Origin: JAFGJQ01 sp964586145
GTDB taxonomy: Bacteria; Planctomycetota; Phycisphaerae; UBA1845
DNA length: 64,000 nucleotides
Direction of reading: 5' to 3'
Assembly (NCBI GenBank): GCA_964586145.1
Contig: CAZPHH010000013.1
Span: 1 to 64,000 of the forward strand
Part shown: positions 62,278-64,000 of the stretch, one piece after another
How positions within the stretch are numbered: position 1 is the stretch's first letter
Layout of the letters: each line of letters starts with the position of its first letter
The notes under the pieces: generated by a model
What the model was told of the DNA's origin: nothing
Seen by the model: the letters and a program-made list of their open reading frames with translations, nothing else
Databases searched by the model: none
Made by a program: the position numbers and the translations under genes

Positions 62278-63636
62278 ATGATGGTCCCCATGACCGCCAC
62301 CCGTCGTGACGAGACTGGCGAGGAAGCGCTGACCACGGTCCGGTCCGAAGCCGCATTCCGGGCTGCCCGCGAGGTGATGCCGGGAGGAGTGAGTTCACCC
62401 GTCCGGGCGTTTGGCGCCGTGGGCGGCGTCCCCCGATTCATCGCCAGGGGCGCTGGCGCCGTTCTCACCGACCTGGACGGCAATTCGTACACGGACTATG
62501 TCGGTTCCTGGGGCCCGCTGATCCTCGGCCACGCGGATGAGCGCGTGGTGGCGGCGATCAACAAGGCGGCCGCCAAAGGGTGCAGCTTCGGCGCTCCGAC
62601 GGAAGCGGAAGTCCGATTGGCCGAGCTGGTGATTGCCCGCGTGCCCGGAATCGAGATGGTGCGGTTCGTCAACTCCGGGACCGAAGCCGCCATGAGCGCG
62701 GTGCGGCTGGCTCGCGCATTCACCGGCCGGGACGCGATCGTCAAGTTCGAGGGGTGCTACCACGGCCACGTGGATGCCCTGCTGGTGAAGGCGGGTTCCG
62801 GGCTGCTGACGTTCGGCACTCCGTCCTCGCCCGGCGTGCCGGGCGGCGTGACCGCGGACACCCTTGTGCTGCCGTACAACACCCTGAGCGCGGCGAAGGA
62901 TCTCTTCGCCGAGCATGGCAAGCGGATCGCGGCGGTGCTGGTGGAGCCCATTGCCGGCAACATGGGCTGCGTGCCGCCGGCGGAAGGGTTCCTGGCCGGA
63001 TTGCGGAGTCTGTGCGATCAGCACGGCTCGCTGCTGGTGTTCGACGAAGTGATGACCGGCTTCCGGGTGGCCCCGGGCGGTGCTCAGGAGCTCTATGGCG
63101 TTCAGCCAGACTTGACCTGTTTGGGGAAGGTGTTGGGCGGCGGGTTGCCGATGGCGGCCTACGGCGGTCGGCGGGAGATCATGGAGCAGGTCTCGCCGCT
63201 GGGGCCGGTCTACCAGGCCGGGACCCTCTCGGGCAATCCGTTGGCGACGGCGGCGGGTATCGCCACGCTTGAGGCGCTGGCCGAGCCGGATGTGTATGAA
63301 ACGCTGGAGGCCCGGTCGGCTCGATTGGCCGAGGGGCTCGGCCAGGCCGCTCGGTCGGCGGGGGTCCCCGTTTGCCAGACGCGTGCGGGCAGCATGTTGT
63401 GCGTGTTCTTCACGGAGGGGCCGGTCACGGACTATGCCTCGGCCGTGCGGTCGGATACCCAGGCCTACGCGCGGTTTTTCCACGCCATGCTGGAGCGTGG
63501 GGTGTACCTGGCGCCCTCCCAGTACGAGTGCATGTTTGTGTCATTGGCGCATACGGATGATCTGATTGAGAGCACGATTCAGGCCGCGGACGAGGCGTTT
63601 GACGAGGTTTCGCGCGGCGGATCGAGCGAATCTTGA
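62278..63636 (+). CDS. hemL: Glutamate-1-semialdehyde 2,1-aminomutase
   Basis: A 452-residue protein. Several ATG codons (62278, 62281, 62290) are possible. The PLP lysine is Lys284 in CLGKVLGGGLPMAAYGG. Other motifs are VRFVNSGTEAAMSAVRLARA, KFEGCYHGHVDALLVKAGSG and LVFDEVMTGFRVAPGGAQ. It converts glutamate-1-semialdehyde to 5-aminolevulinate in the C5 route to haem and cobalamin. Cobalamin supply may be relevant to the four B12-binding radical SAM proteins in this window. Confidence 0.97.
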   Translation: MMVPMTATRRDETGEEALTTVRSEAAFRAAREVMPGGVSSPVRAFGAVGGVPRFIARGAGAVLTDLDGNSYTDYVGSWGPLILGHADERVVAAINKAAAKGCSFGAPTEAEVRLAELVIARVPGIEMVRFVNSGTEAAMSAVRLARAFTGRDAIVKFEGCYHGHVDALLVKAGSGLLTFGTPSSPGVPGGVTADTLVLPYNTLSAAKDLFAEHGKRIAAVLVEPIAGNMGCVPPAEGFLAGLRSLCDQHGSLLVFDEVMTGFRVAPGGAQELYGVQPDLTCLGKVLGGGLPMAAYGGRREIMEQVSPLGPVYQAGTLSGNPLATAAGIATLEALAEPDVYETLEARSARLAEGLGQAARSAGVPVCQTRAGSMLCVFFTEGPVTDYASAVRSDTQAYARFFHAMLERGVYLAPSQYECMFVSLAHTDDLIESTIQAADEAFDEVSRGGSSES

Positions 63637-63656
63637 GCGGTCGAAAGGACAGCAGC

Positions 63657-64000
63657 ATGAACAGCGATTTCTCCGGTCGAAGCGCGAAGCTCAGCGTGGA
63701 GGAGCAGGCCACGTTGCGGGACTACGAGGGGGCGCTGCGGACGATCCGCGGGGCTCGGGGCGTGTTTTTGCTGTTCCTGATCCTGTCGCTGCTGGTGCAC
63801 GTGGCGGCATTCGCCTCCGTGCGCTGGGGGAACATCCTGGGTGCGGCGGCGGAGCTGGAGGCGGGTATCGCATCGACACAGCCCGGTGTGGAGTCCCCGG
63901 ATGGCCCTGAGCCGGAGAAGGCGGGCCGGACCGCCCTGGCGGCGAACCTGATCGAGCTGCTGCTGCCGCTGGCGGAGTTCGTGGGGCAGATCAGTTGCGG
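63657..64000 (+). CDS. Membrane protein of unknown function, cut by the right edge
   Basis: The first 114 residues are visible. AAGGA lies 7-8 bases before the ATG. A soluble start (SAKLSVEEQATLRDYEGALR) leads to a membrane segment, GVFLLFLILSLLVHVAAFAS. An acidic loop with Pro and Glu follows, then a second helix begins at NLIELLLPLAEFVGQI. No family recognised. It follows hemL by 20 bases and is probably in the same transcript. Confidence 0.85.
   Translation, partial: MNSDFSGRSAKLSVEEQATLRDYEGALRTIRGARGVFLLFLILSLLVHVAAFASVRWGNILGAAAELEAGIASTQPGVESPDGPEPEKAGRTALAANLIELLLPLAEFVGQISC

Noticed and set aside
1..64000. tRNA, rRNA, CRISPR arrays, insertion sequences and prophage genes
   Set aside because: Looked for by eye and none was recognised. 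A covariance-model search would be needed to exclude small structured RNAs.

Overview
The window is high-GC, gene-dense bacterial DNA, probably a metagenome scaffold because it carries one 100-N gap. It looks like a planctomycete, most likely of the Phycisphaerae type. The clues are a secreted protein ending in a calcium-loop dockerin-like tail (GDFDGNGVLDLADF), a membrane protein ending in the zinc ribbon CTRCGYSLRGLTGTRCPECG, metal-ABC permeases fused to DtxR-type domains, and many B12-binding radical SAM enzymes. This placement is inferred from protein style only. No rRNA, tRNA, CRISPR array, transposase or prophage gene was found.

Positions 1-14,660 (all minus strand) hold a compact surface-glycan or related biosynthesis cluster. 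Many of its genes overlap by ATGA. It encodes two methyltransferases, a GT4 glycosyltransferase, a double-domain glycosyltransferase, two B12-binding radical SAM proteins, a NodU/CmcH-type O-carbamoyltransferase, a polysaccharide-deacetylase-like protein, and a GNAT-like protein. It also carries an acyl module: an FkbH-type HAD protein, an acyl carrier protein, and a MaoC-SDR fusion. A palindrome-rich spacer separates it from a GT2 glycosyltransferase on the plus strand. The cluster runs off the left edge.

Positions 15,905-20,884 encode a manganese/zinc-type ABC importer. Its two permeases each end in a DtxR-like regulatory domain, followed by the ATPase and the solute-binding lipoprotein. 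The operon is divergent from an mntR-like repressor whose promoter would give an almost leaderless message.

Positions 21,000-32,700 hold housekeeping and transport genes: a YacP-like NYN nuclease, ArfB, RecJ, a lipoprotein metallopeptidase, membrane proteins, an MFS transporter, a third B12-radical SAM enzyme, a POT-family transporter with a large soluble insert, and a UbiD-type decarboxylase. The end of ubiD runs into a heptad repeat.

Positions 32,800-45,200 hold a large secreted glycoside-hydrolase-like protein containing the gap, a PMT-like membrane glycosyltransferase, a YhhQ queuosine-precursor transporter, an SRPBCC protein, homoserine dehydrogenase, an OPT transporter with a long Pro/Glu tail, and Fe-superoxide dismutase followed by a clear terminator.

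Positions 45,300-64,000 hold stress and core functions: lipocalin, photolyase, an SDR/DUF2867 protein, Hsp20, Lon, RlmN, a SpoIID-like protein, an aldo/keto reductase, a fourth B12-radical SAM enzyme, a GGR-like flavoprotein, a PHP phosphatase, a double-ACT protein, HemL, and a truncated membrane protein at the right edge.
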